A stretch of DNA of 64,000 nucleotides from Vreelandella populi (GTDB lineage Bacteria > Pseudomonadota > Gammaproteobacteria > Pseudomonadales > Halomonadaceae): assembly GCF_003989825.1 (NCBI RefSeq), contig NZ_RZHE01000006.1, positions 558,001-622,000 on the forward strand. The letters are read 5' to 3'. The notes beneath the pieces are model-generated. The model saw only the letters and a list, made by a program, of their open reading frames with translations, was not told the DNA's origin and made no database searches. Of the stretch, positions 41,854-51,117 are shown piece after piece. The translations under genes and the position numbers were made by a program. Numbering within the stretch: the first letter of the stretch is position 1; every line of letters begins with the position of its first letter.

Positions 41854-42653
41854 AATTCTTGAACAGACGGAACTTGAACCGATACTTCCTGAAGAGCAGA
41901 AGACGCGGCCAGCGGTAGCGTACGCACGCTATCCAGCGGCAGGTGCCCGGCCCACCCCAGGTGATCAAACAGCGCGGCCGTTATTTCATCCAGCGCGCAG
42001 CTAATGGCTAGCCGCGTTGCCACTACTGGGTGGTCGAACGCCAGGTAGGTCGCCGCCAGCAAAAGGCGCGGTGCGCCGAGCTGCTCGGCAAAAAATCGGT
42101 TGTGGATACTTTTACCATGCTTGGCGTCACCAATAATCGGGTAGCCGCGCCGCGACAGGTGGCGGCGGATCTGGTGGCGACGTCCGGTGAGCGGTCGAGC
42201 TTCCACCAGCGAATAGCGCGCGCTCGGGTAGCGGTCGACCTGTACCGGCAGTTCCACACTATCCAGGCGGCGAATATCGGTCATGGCGGGCATGGCCGGC
42301 ATCTCCGCCTTGGGCCGTGTGCCGTCCTCTTCACGCAGCGGATAATCCAGGCGCGCCTGCTCGGGGGCTTTACCACGCACCACCGCCAGATAGCGCTTTT
42401 CGACTTGGCGTTCGCTGAACGCTTCGCTTAACAAGGCGGCAACACTTGAAGAGAGCGCAAACACGATAACGCCCGAGGTGGGCCGGTCAAGCCGATGTAC
42501 GGGATATACCCGCTGGCCCAACTGGTCGCGCAGCTGTTGAAGCAGAAACTGGGTCTCGCCCCGGGCCAGTGCCGAACGATGCACCAAGAGCCCTGAGGGC
42601 TTATGCACCGCGACAAGGTGCTCATCCTGATAAAGGATTCTAAGGGCCGACAT
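41850..42653 (-). CDS. truC: tRNA pseudouridine65 synthase TruC
   Basis: 267 residues, RluA family without S4 domain. Makes pseudouridine 65 in tRNA. LRILYQDEHLVAVHKPSGLLVHRS at the start and catalytic Asp in PVHRLDRPTSGV follow E. coli TruC closely; ARPLTGRRHQIRRHLSRRGYPIIGDAKHG is the second family motif. Start at 42653 fits E. coli; the frame reaches 42710. A C-terminal tail of about 30 residues, Ala/Leu/Ser rich, is longer than usual. First gene of the truC-tcdA-DUF1653 operon. Confidence 0.93.
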   Translation of the reverse strand: MSALRILYQDEHLVAVHKPSGLLVHRSALARGETQFLLQQLRDQLGQRVYPVHRLDRPTSGVIVFALSSSVAALLSEAFSERQVEKRYLAVVRGKAPEQARLDYPLREEDGTRPKAEMPAMPAMTDIRRLDSVELPVQVDRYPSARYSLVEARPLTGRRHQIRRHLSRRGYPIIGDAKHGKSIHNRFFAEQLGAPRLLLAATYLAFDHPVVATRLAISCALDEITAALFDHLGWAGHLPLDSVRTLPLAASSALQEVSVQVPSVQEL

Positions 42654-42847
42654 AGCGCTTCCTGGGGAAAAACAAGGCGCTATTGTCGCGGCTTGGCGGG
42701 CAGATGTCATCCACTGCCGGAGGATTTAACCGCCAATCACCTGGGGATGCTTGTGGCAGGCGGGGTTGGCGGAGTCGTGCAGAGCCAGCTACCTTGAGTA
42801 ACAACGCTTAACCCGCGTTTCCATGGATCAGGAAAGGAGAGTTCATC

Positions 42848-43381
42848 ATGCGTATTGCAACCACGCTTACCGGTATTGCGGCTTCACTGCTGCTTGCCTC
42901 CACCGCCCACGCCAACGAAACCTTGGATGTCGATATGCACAAGGTGAGTGTGGATGGTGTTGAAGAGTCCATTGGCACCATTTCGCTGGAACAGACCGAT
43001 GACGGCTTGCTGCTGACGCCTTCGCTAAGCGATCTTGAGCCCGGTGTTTACGGTTTTCACGTGCATCAAAATGCCAGCTGTGAGCCAGCTGAAAATGATG
43101 ACGGCGAAATGACAGCCGCTCAAGCCGCTGGCGGCCACTACGACCCCGAAGAAACCGGCACCCATCAGGGCCCTTATGGCGATGGTCACTTAGGCGACCT
43201 GCCCGTGCTGACGGTTAACGATGACGGCGAAGCCAACCTTCCCGTGCTGGCGCCGCGCCTGAGCATGGAAAATATGCCGGGGCGTGCGCTAATGATCCAC
43301 GAAGGCGGCGACACATACTCCGATGAGCCCCACCTGGGCGGCGGCGGTGGTCGCATGGCATGCGGTGTGGTTGAGTCGTAA
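42848..43381 (+). CDS. sodC: Periplasmic Cu,Zn superoxide dismutase
   Basis: 177 residues with a signal peptide (MRIATTLTGIAASLLLASTAHA). Converts superoxide to peroxide and oxygen in the periplasm. Metal ligands: FHVHQNASCE, GGHYDPEETGTHQGPYGDGHLGDLP and IHEGGDTYSDEPHLGGGGGRMACGVV, with the disulfide Cys pair in NASCE and MACGV. AAAGGAGAG before the ATG is strong. It stands alone and ends in a terminator. Confidence 0.96.
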   Translation: MRIATTLTGIAASLLLASTAHANETLDVDMHKVSVDGVEESIGTISLEQTDDGLLLTPSLSDLEPGVYGFHVHQNASCEPAENDDGEMTAAQAAGGHYDPEETGTHQGPYGDGHLGDLPVLTVNDDGEANLPVLAPRLSMENMPGRALMIHEGGDTYSDEPHLGGGGGRMACGVVES

Positions 43382-43409
43382 CACCACGACTACTCACCAT
43401 TGCAATATT

Positions 43410-43437
43410 AACGGGCAGTTATACGCTGCCCGTTTTC
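43410..43437 (+). terminator. Intrinsic terminator of sodC
   Basis: ACGGGCAG (43411-43418), 7-base loop, CTGCCCGT (43426-43433), then TTTC. Confidence 0.85.
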
Positions 43438-43595
43438 TTACCAGTATTCGCACTCAACCCCAGTGGGCAACTAAAGTCTTAAAGCGATTTGTCGCATGAC
43501 TCTGTACATTCAGCCGGTCTAAATAAGCGTGCTGACCGAATATTTTCTGCATGCTTATCGCTCTTCACTATCCCCCTGACCATTGAGTGCCCAAA

Positions 43596-45059
43596 ATGAT
43601 TACCTTTATCGTATCGATACTGCTGTTGATCGTGGGTTATTTTACCTACGGTAAATTCGTTGAGCGGGTCTTCGTCACTAATCGCAAACGTCAGACGCCT
43701 GCCTTCAGCATGCGTGACGATATCGACTACGTGCCGATGAACACTACGCGCAACTCGTTAATTCAGCTTTTGAATATTGCCGGTGTCGGGCCTATTTTCG
43801 GGCCCATTCTGGGCGCGCTTTACGGTCCGATTGCCTTTGTATGGATTGTGATCGGCTGCATTTTTGCAGGTGCCGTGCATGACTACCTGACCGGTATGAT
43901 CTCGATTCGTAACCACGGCGCTCACCTGCCCCAACTAGCGGGCAAGTTTCTTGGTAAGGCCATGAAGCACGTGGTGAACGGCTTTGCCATTCTGTTGCTG
44001 CTGCTGGTAGGCACCGTGTTTGTCACGTCGCCCGCGGCGCTTTTGAATAACATGACGTCGATTTCACTGACCGTGATTATCCTGGCGATCTTTGCCTACT
44101 ACCTGATTGCCACGCTGCTGCCCATCGACAAGGTGATTGGCCGTATCTACCCCTACTTCGGCGCACTGCTGCTGTTCAGCGCGGCGGGTATCGGTATCGG
44201 CATGGTGGTCACCGGCGCACCCATTCCTGAGCTTTCATTCCAGAACATGCACCCGGAAGGTGCCCCCATCTTCCCGCTGCTGTTCTTGACCATCTCCTGC
44301 GGCGCGCTTTCCGGTTTTCACGCCACGCAAACCCCGATTATTTCGCGCACCACCGAAAACGAGACCAACGGGCGCAAGATCTTTTACGGCATGATGATCA
44401 CCGAAGGCGTTATCGCCATGATCTGGGCGGCGGCGGCCATGAGCCTGTTCCACGGTGACCAAAGCCTTTCTGACGTGCTGGCGGCGGGCGGCCCGGCGGC
44501 TGTCGTCAACGAAGTGGCCACCACCATGCTGGGCGCCGTTGGCGGCACGCTGGCGGTACTCGGCGTTATCGTTCTCCCGATCACTTCGGGCGACACCGCG
44601 TTTCGTAGTGCGCGCATGATCATTGCCGACTACCTGAAAATCGACCAGCGCCCGATCGTCAAGCGCCTGCTGATTGCCCTGCCGCTGTTTGCGATGTCCT
44701 ACATTCTGACCCACATGGACTTCACCCTACTGTGGCGCTACTTCTCCTGGGCCAACCAGACGACCGCCGTCATCGCCCTGTGGGTGGCCACCATGTATCT
44801 GGTGCTTTCACGCAAGCCGTACCTGATCACCTCGATCCCGGCGGTCTTCATGACCATGGCGACCTTTACCTATATCGCCTACGCGCCGATTGGTTTTGGC
44901 CTGCCGCTGCAGTGGAGCTACGCCGCCGCTGCCCTCGGTACCCTGATCTGCATTGCGCTATTCATGAAGCGTGTACGCCGCTTGAGCCGCGCAACCTTTG
45001 CGGTGGACGAGCCGGCCAATAACTTTGGTGAAGAAGCGCTGGCCACGGCCAGCAAGTAA
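43596..45059 (+). CDS. CstA family carbon starvation transporter
   Basis: 487 residues with about twelve hydrophobic segments. Shorter than E. coli CstA (701) and close to the short CstA form of many bacteria. Conserved parts: MNTTRNSLIQLLNIAGVGPIFGPILGALYGPIAFVWIVIGCIFAGAVHDYLTGMISIRNHGAHLPQL, SGFHATQTPIISRTTENETNGRKIFYGMMITEGVIAMIWAAAAM, and PITSGDTAFRSARMIIADYL. CstA proteins import pyruvate or peptides. The substrate here is unknown. ATG at 43596 or GTG at 43587; neither has a clear ribosome site. Confidence 0.88.
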   Translation: MITFIVSILLLIVGYFTYGKFVERVFVTNRKRQTPAFSMRDDIDYVPMNTTRNSLIQLLNIAGVGPIFGPILGALYGPIAFVWIVIGCIFAGAVHDYLTGMISIRNHGAHLPQLAGKFLGKAMKHVVNGFAILLLLLVGTVFVTSPAALLNNMTSISLTVIILAIFAYYLIATLLPIDKVIGRIYPYFGALLLFSAAGIGIGMVVTGAPIPELSFQNMHPEGAPIFPLLFLTISCGALSGFHATQTPIISRTTENETNGRKIFYGMMITEGVIAMIWAAAAMSLFHGDQSLSDVLAAGGPAAVVNEVATTMLGAVGGTLAVLGVIVLPITSGDTAFRSARMIIADYLKIDQRPIVKRLLIALPLFAMSYILTHMDFTLLWRYFSWANQTTAVIALWVATMYLVLSRKPYLITSIPAVFMTMATFTYIAYAPIGFGLPLQWSYAAAALGTLICIALFMKRVRRLSRATFAVDEPANNFGEEALATASK

Positions 45060-45068
45060 TTACCCATT

Positions 45069-45124
45069 GCCAGGCAGCCCGCTGCCTGGCCGTTTTCAAG
45101 CGCTGAGTCTTCAGCGCTTTTTTT
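45069..45124 (+). terminator. Two stacked terminator hairpins after the cstA-like gene
   Basis: GCCAGGCAGC-CC-GCTGCCTGGC (45069-45090) followed by CGTTTTC, then AAGCGCTGA-GTCT-TCAGCGCTT (45098-45119) with seven T. The second is the stronger one. Confidence 0.9.
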
Positions 45125-45148
45125 ATGCCTGTGAGTTAACGCCTCGTA

Positions 45149-45186
45149 TTGCTGACCACATTAAAAACGTTATATCATAACGATTA
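45149..45186 (+). promoter_or_regulatory. Promoter of the ABC importer operon with Zur-like palindrome
   Basis: CGTTATATCATAACG (45168-45182) has perfect 6-bp arms. Its core GTTATATCATAAC differs from the Zur core GTTATANTATAAC at one position (about 16 of 22 bases over the longer consensus). A likely -35 TTGCTG (45149-45154) and -10 TATATC (45171-45176), 16 bases apart, place it over the -10, 31 bases before the first gene. Zur control is inference; another regulator with a similar dyad is possible. Confidence 0.62.
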
Positions 45187-45212
45187 CTTACGATTTAATG
45201 GCTTAGCTTGAG

Positions 45213-46052
45213 ATGTTGTCCATGTGCAGCAACCCCGTATTATCCGTGCGTGACCTGCGCATTCAAATTGGCCACCAACCGGTCGTCGAAGGGCTCTCCT
45301 TTGATGTGATGGCGAATGAGCGCGTGTGCCTACTCGGCGCATCGGGATCGGGGAAATCGTTTACCGCGAAAGCAGTATTAGGGCTTTTGCCCCCTAATGC
45401 CCACGTCCAGGGCAGCATTCGCCTTCATGATCAGGAAGTCATCCACACCCCTGCTGCGCAGCGCCGCAACGCAACCCGCGTATCCATGGTGTTTCAGGAT
45501 TCGCTCTCGGCACTTAATCCGCTGGTGACTATCGGTTCTCAGTTGCGCGAGCCCTTCACGCGCCACCACGGCCTATCACGCAAGGCGGCCGTGCAGGCAA
45601 CCGTTGCATTACTTGAGGCCATGGGCCTTCCGGACCCGCAGCGTTTGATCAAACGCACGCCCGCCGAGCTTTCCGGTGGCCAGCGCCAGCGCGTATGTAT
45701 TGCGCTTGCCATGGCCTGTAAAACCTCGCTGCTCGTGGCCGACGAGCCCACGACCGCCCTGGATGTCGTCACCCAGGCGCAGGTGCTCCGCGCCCTGCGT
45801 GAACATACGGGTAAAACGGCCACATCGCTGCTGTTTATCACTCACGATCTTCATGCAGCCGCCCAGCTCTGCCAACGCGCCGTGATTATCGAACGCGGCG
45901 CAATGATCGAAAGTGGCGCGTTGGATACGCTGATTACCGCGCCACAGCACCGCTTTACTCAAGAACTGGTGACCGCGGCACACAGCGTACAGCCCGCCGA
46001 GTTCACGAGCACGACCGAACCTCAATCCGTTGACTACTTAAAGAGCGCCTGA
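45213..46052 (+). CDS. Peptide/nickel-type ABC transporter ATP-binding protein 1 (DppD/NikD-like)
   Basis: 279 residues. Walker A GASGSGKSF, Q-loop VFQDSLSALNP, ABC signature LSGGQRQRV, Walker B LLVADEPTTALD, H-loop ITHDLHAA. The C-terminal extension typical of the oligopeptide subgroup (PQHRFTQELV) is short. ATG at 45213 or 45222. First gene of an operon ATPase-ATPase-SBP-fused permease. Its stop overlaps the start of the second ATPase (TGATG). Substrate class (peptide, nickel, metallophore) cannot be separated by the ATPase alone. Confidence 0.9.
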   Translation: MLSMCSNPVLSVRDLRIQIGHQPVVEGLSFDVMANERVCLLGASGSGKSFTAKAVLGLLPPNAHVQGSIRLHDQEVIHTPAAQRRNATRVSMVFQDSLSALNPLVTIGSQLREPFTRHHGLSRKAAVQATVALLEAMGLPDPQRLIKRTPAELSGGQRQRVCIALAMACKTSLLVADEPTTALDVVTQAQVLRALREHTGKTATSLLFITHDLHAAAQLCQRAVIIERGAMIESGALDTLITAPQHRFTQELVTAAHSVQPAEFTSTTEPQSVDYLKSA

Positions 46053-46927
46053 TGCAAAGTCCCATACCGTTTAGTCTTCAGGAAGCATTCGTGGGTAGAG
46101 AAGCATTTATATCGGCACGCGGACTTAATAAAAGCGTCACGCTGCCGCGCGAGATGTTCTGGCGAGCGGGTGAGCGCAAGCGGGTAATGCGCGATATCGA
46201 CCTCACGCTTTACCCCGGCGAACGCGTGGGGCTGGTGGGCTTGTCCGGCTCGGGCAAAACCACCTTGTTGCGCTCACTTCTGGCCATTGAAGCACCTGAT
46301 AGCGGATCGATTACCTGCCAACATAAAGCGGTGCGCCCCGCGTCTACAGCCCGCCTGCGCTGGTACCGCCAAGCAGTTCAGTATATTCCCCAGGACCCGG
46401 CGTCTTCACTTGACCCACGAATGAGCGTGCGCGCACTGGTTGCCGAGCCGCTGATTCGGCTCAAGGTAGCGTGCGACCCGATTGAGCGCGCCCAGGAAGC
46501 GCTTGAGCAAGTGGGTTTAGGTGCTCCGTTTCTGGACCGCAAGCCTCATGAGCTTTCCGGTGGCCAAGCGCAGCGGGTAGCGATTGCCCGGGCGATAGCC
46601 ACGCGCCCGCGTTTTTTACTGGCCGACGAGCCGCTTAGCGGGCTTGACCTGCCGGTGCGCGCTCAGGTGATCAACGTGCTTAAAAAGCTCTGCGATGAGA
46701 ACGGTACAGGCCTGCTGATGGTATCGCACGATTTATCCGTGGTCGCCAACCTTTGCAAGCGTACCTTAGTGATGGATGACGGAAAGATTGTTGAAGACCG
46801 CCCCACCGCAGAGCTTTGGCGTACGCCTCGCCACCCCATAACGTTTGACTTGATCAAGGCAGTCTCTCAGTTGCCCACCTGCGCTTACCCGCACTGTAAT
46901 GCGGCCGATGTGGAGGCGCTTTTATAG
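46052..46927 (+). CDS. Peptide/nickel-type ABC transporter ATP-binding protein 2 (DppF/NikE-like)
   Basis: 291 residues. Walker A GLSGSGKTTL, Q-loop PQDPASSLDPRM, signature ELSGGQAQRVAIARAIA, Walker B FLLADEPLSGLD, VSHDLSVVANLC. The N-terminal part has the RKRVMRDIDLTLYPGERVGLVG linker typical of DppF-type subunits. Ends with a Cys/His-bearing tail (PTCAYPHCNAADVEALL), which may be incidental. A 130-base spacer follows before the SBP gene; it contains CCATC/GATGG pairing but no firm terminator. Confidence 0.9.
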   Translation: MQSPIPFSLQEAFVGREAFISARGLNKSVTLPREMFWRAGERKRVMRDIDLTLYPGERVGLVGLSGSGKTTLLRSLLAIEAPDSGSITCQHKAVRPASTARLRWYRQAVQYIPQDPASSLDPRMSVRALVAEPLIRLKVACDPIERAQEALEQVGLGAPFLDRKPHELSGGQAQRVAIARAIATRPRFLLADEPLSGLDLPVRAQVINVLKKLCDENGTGLLMVSHDLSVVANLCKRTLVMDDGKIVEDRPTAELWRTPRHPITFDLIKAVSQLPTCAYPHCNAADVEALL

Positions 46928-47057
46928 CGGGCTGTTAAAAAACCATCCGTGACTGATACCCCGTTTCGCCAGCGTGGCGGTTAAGCGTTTGCCTACGCAC
47001 GTCTGATGGCTGTTTTCTTTTAGCTTTTACTTATATTCCTGATGTGGAGACTTTCCA

Positions 47058-48578
47058 ATGTTACGCCGCAAGCTTCGCCTATCGTTACCCGTTGCCCTGG
47101 CCACCCCGTTTCTCCTCGCTGGTTGCTTTGATGACCAGCGCGATGCTGTCTCGGCCTCACCAGACGCCGATGAGCGTATTAGCGTGGCGATGCTTCAGCC
47201 GCCACGTTCAGGGTTGAGCCCATTATCCGACGACGCTTTTAAACTATCGCGCTGGAGTAATGCTGAAACCCTGGTTCGCCTGGATGCTAACAGCGACCCA
47301 AAGCCATTTTTGGCAACCGAGTGGGAGCAGGTGGATGATCAGACGTGGCGCTTTGTGATTCGTGACGGCGTGGCTTTCCACGATGGTACCGAGCTGACCG
47401 CCAATGATGTGGTGAACTCCCTGACCGCCGCGACCCAGGCGGCCCCCAAGCCGCGTATTCTGGATGGTGTCAATATGACCATTGAAGCCGATGGCGACAA
47501 TGCCGTACTTATACGTACCGAGAAAGCCGACCCGCTGATTGCTAACCGGCTTTCCAGCCCGCAGCTGGCGATCCTGGCGGCCAGTGCCTACGGCGAAGAC
47601 GGCCGGGTGAATCCTATCGAAGCGGGCACCGGCCCTTTTGTACTTAAAGAGATCAACGGCACCACCAGCGCCACGCTTGACCGGTTCGGCGATTACTGGG
47701 GCGAACCCGCCGCGGTTGCCGGTATTGACGCTGACTACGTCTCCGACGGTACGGCGCGTGCCGCTGCACTAAGAACCGGCAACGCCGACGTGGTGGAAGC
47801 CATTCCGGTGTCTCAAGTGGCGCTGCTTGACCAGGCGCTTGTCCACGAAGTGCCCATGCCGCGCACCAATACGCTCTACCTGAATACCCAATCAGGCCCC
47901 ATGGCCGACCCCGGCCTGCGCGCGGCCGCCCGGGAAGCGATTGACCGTGCCGCCATTGTCAATACCATCTACGAAGGGCGTGCCGATATCGCCGAAGGCC
48001 TGCTTGGCCCGGCGCTGGCCTGGGCAAGCGACTACCGTACTCAGATTGACGACCGCACCGAGCCTACCGCACCAAATGGCGCTGAAATTACCCTGGCGAC
48101 CTTTACCGACCGGGCTGAGCTGCCGGAAGTGGCCGTACTGCTTGAGCAGCAGTTGACCCGGGCAGGTTTCAAAGTGACGCAGGAAGTGCGCGAGTACGCA
48201 CATATCGAGTCTGAAGCCGTGGCGGGTGAATTTGACGCCTTTATTCTGTCGCGTGCTACCGTGCTCGACTCTGGCGACCCGGTGGCCTACATGTATAGCG
48301 ACTTCGCTTGTGAAGGCTCTTTCAATATCGCCCAGCTTTGCGACCCAGCCGTTGATGAGGCGCTTGCCAACGCGGCAGCCCAGCCTACCGGCGAGGCGCG
48401 TCGTCAGGCAATTATTGACGCCGAAGCTGCTATCCTGCGCACCGATGCCGCGATTCCGATGCTGCACGAGCGGGTCATTCAGGGCGAGTCGGCGCGGGTT
48501 GCCAACGCGGAGCGCGACCCGCGTGAGCGTATGCTGATCTCCGAAAAGACCACACTCGACACCGATAGCGAGTCTTGA
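47058..48578 (+). CDS. ABC transporter substrate-binding lipoprotein (SBP_bac_5 family)
   Basis: 506 residues. Lipobox LLAGC gives Cys23 as the lipidated residue, so it is membrane-tethered in the periplasm, followed by an acidic linker. The SBP_bac_5 pattern is present: TLVRLDANSDPKPFLATEWEQVDDQTWRFVIRDGVAFHDGTELTANDVVNSL and GTGPFVLKEI. Family members bind oligopeptides, nickel or metallophore complexes. Length is typical. A GGAG precedes the ATG. No His-rich metal loop is evident, so if it serves metal uptake it more likely takes a complex. Confidence 0.88.
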   Translation: MLRRKLRLSLPVALATPFLLAGCFDDQRDAVSASPDADERISVAMLQPPRSGLSPLSDDAFKLSRWSNAETLVRLDANSDPKPFLATEWEQVDDQTWRFVIRDGVAFHDGTELTANDVVNSLTAATQAAPKPRILDGVNMTIEADGDNAVLIRTEKADPLIANRLSSPQLAILAASAYGEDGRVNPIEAGTGPFVLKEINGTTSATLDRFGDYWGEPAAVAGIDADYVSDGTARAAALRTGNADVVEAIPVSQVALLDQALVHEVPMPRTNTLYLNTQSGPMADPGLRAAAREAIDRAAIVNTIYEGRADIAEGLLGPALAWASDYRTQIDDRTEPTAPNGAEITLATFTDRAELPEVAVLLEQQLTRAGFKVTQEVREYAHIESEAVAGEFDAFILSRATVLDSGDPVAYMYSDFACEGSFNIAQLCDPAVDEALANAAAQPTGEARRQAIIDAEAAILRTDAAIPMLHERVIQGESARVANAERDPRERMLISEKTTLDTDSES

Positions 48579-48591
48579 AGGCGCGCCACGC

Positions 48592-50355
48592 ATGATTAAC
48601 GCAACATCACTGCGTCTATGGCGCAGCCTACGCATCGAGCCGCTTATTCCGCTGTTATCGCGCTTGGTGACGCTTACCGGCGTCGTGGTTTTGGTGGGCC
48701 TGCTACCCTGGCTTTCGGGTCGCGACCCGGCGTTGAGCATCCTGCGGGCGCGCTCTGCCGAGCAGGAGGCAACACCTGAAGCGCTGGCCGCTATTCGTAC
48801 GCAGCTGGGCCTGGAGTCTGGCCCCTTGGAGATGCTGCAGCGCTGGCTAATGGGGCTTCTCCATGGCGATGCGGGCAACTCTTGGATTTCAGGCGCGCCG
48901 GTGCTACCCGGCATGCTGAAAAGCGCCCAGGTATCGCTTACCCTGATGGGCTTTGCCATGCTGGTGGCCGTTGTCACCGCAACGCTTATCTGCCTGCCGG
49001 TGGTTCGGCGCGGTTTACGCGGCCAGATCAGCCGTTCGTCAGGTGCCGTGGGTGCAGCATTAACGGCTCTGCCCGAGTTCCTGCTTGCCTCGTTGCTGCT
49101 GGTGGTGTTTGCCGCCTGGCTTAACTGGCTGCCGCCTTACGGCTGGCGCGGCTTGAGCTACGTGGTGCTTCCGGCACTAGCCCTGGGCCTTCCCGCCGGT
49201 GGGCTTTTGGGCCGCCTGTTCAGTGATGGCCTCTCGGCCACCTTTACCGAGCGTTGGGTAGCGACCTGGAGCGTGGCAGGCTTCTCTCATCGCCGTATCA
49301 CGCTATCCGTTCTACGCCGTACGCTACCCAGTCTTATGCCCCAGGTGGGCATGGTCATGGTGGGCTTGACTGGCGGCGCGATTGCCGTCGAACAGGTGTT
49401 TTCGATTCCGGGTCTGGGTCGGGCCACCCTGGGTGCGGCATCGGCCCAGGACATGCCTGCACTGCAAACCGGCATTCTTATTCTGTTGGTGATTGCCATT
49501 GTGCTGGGCAGCCTTGCCAATATGGGTCGTGCCCTGCTGTTGGGCCGGGCATTTCGCCTGGGTGCCCTGCCCGTTGCCCACAGCGAGCAGAGCGTGTCGC
49601 GTCGAACGTGGATCGTCCCGGCCGTCGCGATCATACTGCTGTGCGTGCTAGTGGTGGCAGGTATTACCCGCGACCCATTCAGCTCCGCCTTTATGCGCCT
49701 TGAAACACCCAGCCTTGGCCTTCCCTTGGGGGCGGACGGGACCGGGCGCGATATTCTGGCACGGGTGGCGCATGGCGCGCTGTCTACGATTGGCATGGCG
49801 ATTGTCGTGGTATTTTTCACGCTGATTCTGGGGCTGCTGATTGGCCTGGCGCCGAGGCTTGCCACAGGGCCTATCGAGATCACCAAGGCGACGCCACCGA
49901 CCATTGCGGGTCTTATCGTTGCCGGTTTGATCGGGCCCAGCACCAGCGGCGCGATTATTGCCGTTACAGCCGTGGCCTGGGCGCCGCTTGCCGCACATAC
50001 AGCGGCGCTGGTTACCGAGGCAAAAGCCCAGCCACACGTGCGGATAACGCCGATTCTTGGGGTGGGGCAACTGCGCTTGATGAGTCGTTATATTCTTCCC
50101 GCGGTGATTGGCCCGGTGTTTCGCCACGCCATGCTGCGCTTGCCGGGGGTCGCCCTGGCGCTTGCGGCATTGGGCTTTCTGGGCCTGGGGCCGCGCCCAC
50201 CCTCGCCAGAGTGGGGATTAGTGCTGGCTGAAGGCATGCCTTATATCGAGCGCGCGCCCTGGGCGGTGCTGATTCCGGCGCTTGCGCTGGTGCTGCTTTC
50301 GGTACTTGCCGTGTCGCTTTCAAGCTTTGTAGGCTCAAGCAAGTCAGCCCGCTAG
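48592..50355 (+). CDS. Fused ABC permease (DppB-DppC-like halves in one protein)
   Basis: 587 residues, about twice a single permease. N-terminal half (about 1-325) is DppB-like: TPEALAAIRTQLGLESGPLEMLQRWLMGLLHGDAGNSW, then GLTGGAIAVEQVFSIPGLGRATLGAASAQDMPALQTGILILL (EAA-type loop). C-terminal half (about 340-587) is DppC-like: DPFSSAFMRLETPSLGLPLGADGTGRDILARVAHGALSTIG and ALAALGFLGLGPRPPSPEWGLVLAEG. No internal stop or start between halves; the frame is continuous. Normally the halves are two genes. Substrate follows the SBP. The C-terminal half has the usual short-loop layout. Confidence 0.9.
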   Translation: MINATSLRLWRSLRIEPLIPLLSRLVTLTGVVVLVGLLPWLSGRDPALSILRARSAEQEATPEALAAIRTQLGLESGPLEMLQRWLMGLLHGDAGNSWISGAPVLPGMLKSAQVSLTLMGFAMLVAVVTATLICLPVVRRGLRGQISRSSGAVGAALTALPEFLLASLLLVVFAAWLNWLPPYGWRGLSYVVLPALALGLPAGGLLGRLFSDGLSATFTERWVATWSVAGFSHRRITLSVLRRTLPSLMPQVGMVMVGLTGGAIAVEQVFSIPGLGRATLGAASAQDMPALQTGILILLVIAIVLGSLANMGRALLLGRAFRLGALPVAHSEQSVSRRTWIVPAVAIILLCVLVVAGITRDPFSSAFMRLETPSLGLPLGADGTGRDILARVAHGALSTIGMAIVVVFFTLILGLLIGLAPRLATGPIEITKATPPTIAGLIVAGLIGPSTSGAIIAVTAVAWAPLAAHTAALVTEAKAQPHVRITPILGVGQLRLMSRYILPAVIGPVFRHAMLRLPGVALALAALGFLGLGPRPPSPEWGLVLAEGMPYIERAPWAVLIPALALVLLSVLAVSLSSFVGSSKSAR

Positions 50356-50381
50356 ATGGCTCACGCAGATGATCAGGCAAA

Positions 50382-50412
50382 AAAACGCCCCCGAAATATT
50401 CGGGGGCGTTTT
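50382..50412. terminator. Bidirectional terminator between ABC operon and bfr
   Basis: AAAACGCCCCCGAA (50382-50395), 3-base loop, TTCGGGGGCGTTTT (50399-50412), a perfect 14-bp stem. Ends the permease gene rightward and bfr leftward. Confidence 0.93.
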
Positions 50413-50450
50413 CGTTTTAGCAGCGCATGAGCGGCTTTTAAGCGGCGCGC

Positions 50451-50936
50451 CTACTCATGATCGCCTGCCATCTGCATCTGGCGCAGCATGTAGTTCTGGA
50501 TGCCTACCTGCTCGATCAGCTTCAACTCGGTCTCGATATGATCGATGTGATCCTCTTCATCGGCGAGCAGATCGCGCAGCAAATCACGCGTAACGTAGTC
50601 TTTCACGCTCTCGCAATAGGTAATCGCTACAATGTAATCATTGCGGCCGTCATGCTCGATGCGCAGATCACTTTCCAGCATTTCTTTAACGTTTTCACCA
50701 ATGTGCAGCTTACCCAGATCCTGCAGGTTGGGAATGCCTTCAAGAAACAGAATACGCTCGATCAGCTTGTCAGCGTGCTGCATCTCTTCAATGGACTCGT
50801 CGTATTCCCACTTGGCGAGCGCTTTCAAGCCCCAATCCTTGTACATTTTGGCATGCAAAAAGTACTGGTTGATGGCAATAAGCTCGTTGCCCAAGGCCTT
50901 ATTGAGATGCTGGATTACCTGGGGATCACCTTTCAT
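50451..50936 (-). CDS. bfr: Bacterioferritin
   Basis: 161 residues. Heme-containing 24-mer iron store. Ferroxidase ligands all present: Glu18, Glu51, His54, Glu94, Glu127, His130. The heme ligand Met52 is also kept ([11 protein letters not shown]), so it is a true Bfr, not FtnA. Start at 50936 (AAAGGTG upstream); a 16-residue longer frame contains a CxxC-like stretch that is out of family. bfd lies 181 bases upstream in the same direction, probably with its own promoter. Confidence 0.96.
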   Translation of the reverse strand: MKGDPQVIQHLNKALGNELIAINQYFLHAKMYKDWGLKALAKWEYDESIEEMQHADKLIERILFLEGIPNLQDLGKLHIGENVKEMLESDLRIEHDGRNDYIVAITYCESVKDYVTRDLLRDLLADEEDHIDHIETELKLIEQVGIQNYMLRQMQMAGDHE

Positions 50937-51117
50937 GACGTCACCTTTCTCGCTGCAATGCTGACAGTTAATCTGACCAATCAAGCAGTTACGTTAATGA
51001 AGGAGTATAGGCCATACAAAGGCATACTCCCAGTTTTCTGAGAGTATAGAGAAGGCAAAGAAAAATTCAAATAAATCAGTTATTTGCTAACGATAACCCT
51101 AACAAGAGTGATTCGCG

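Noticed and set aside
49287..49943. Leftward frames opposite the fused permease, possible separate genes
   Set aside because: Rich in Arg/Pro/Ser with no domain; the rightward permease explains the region.
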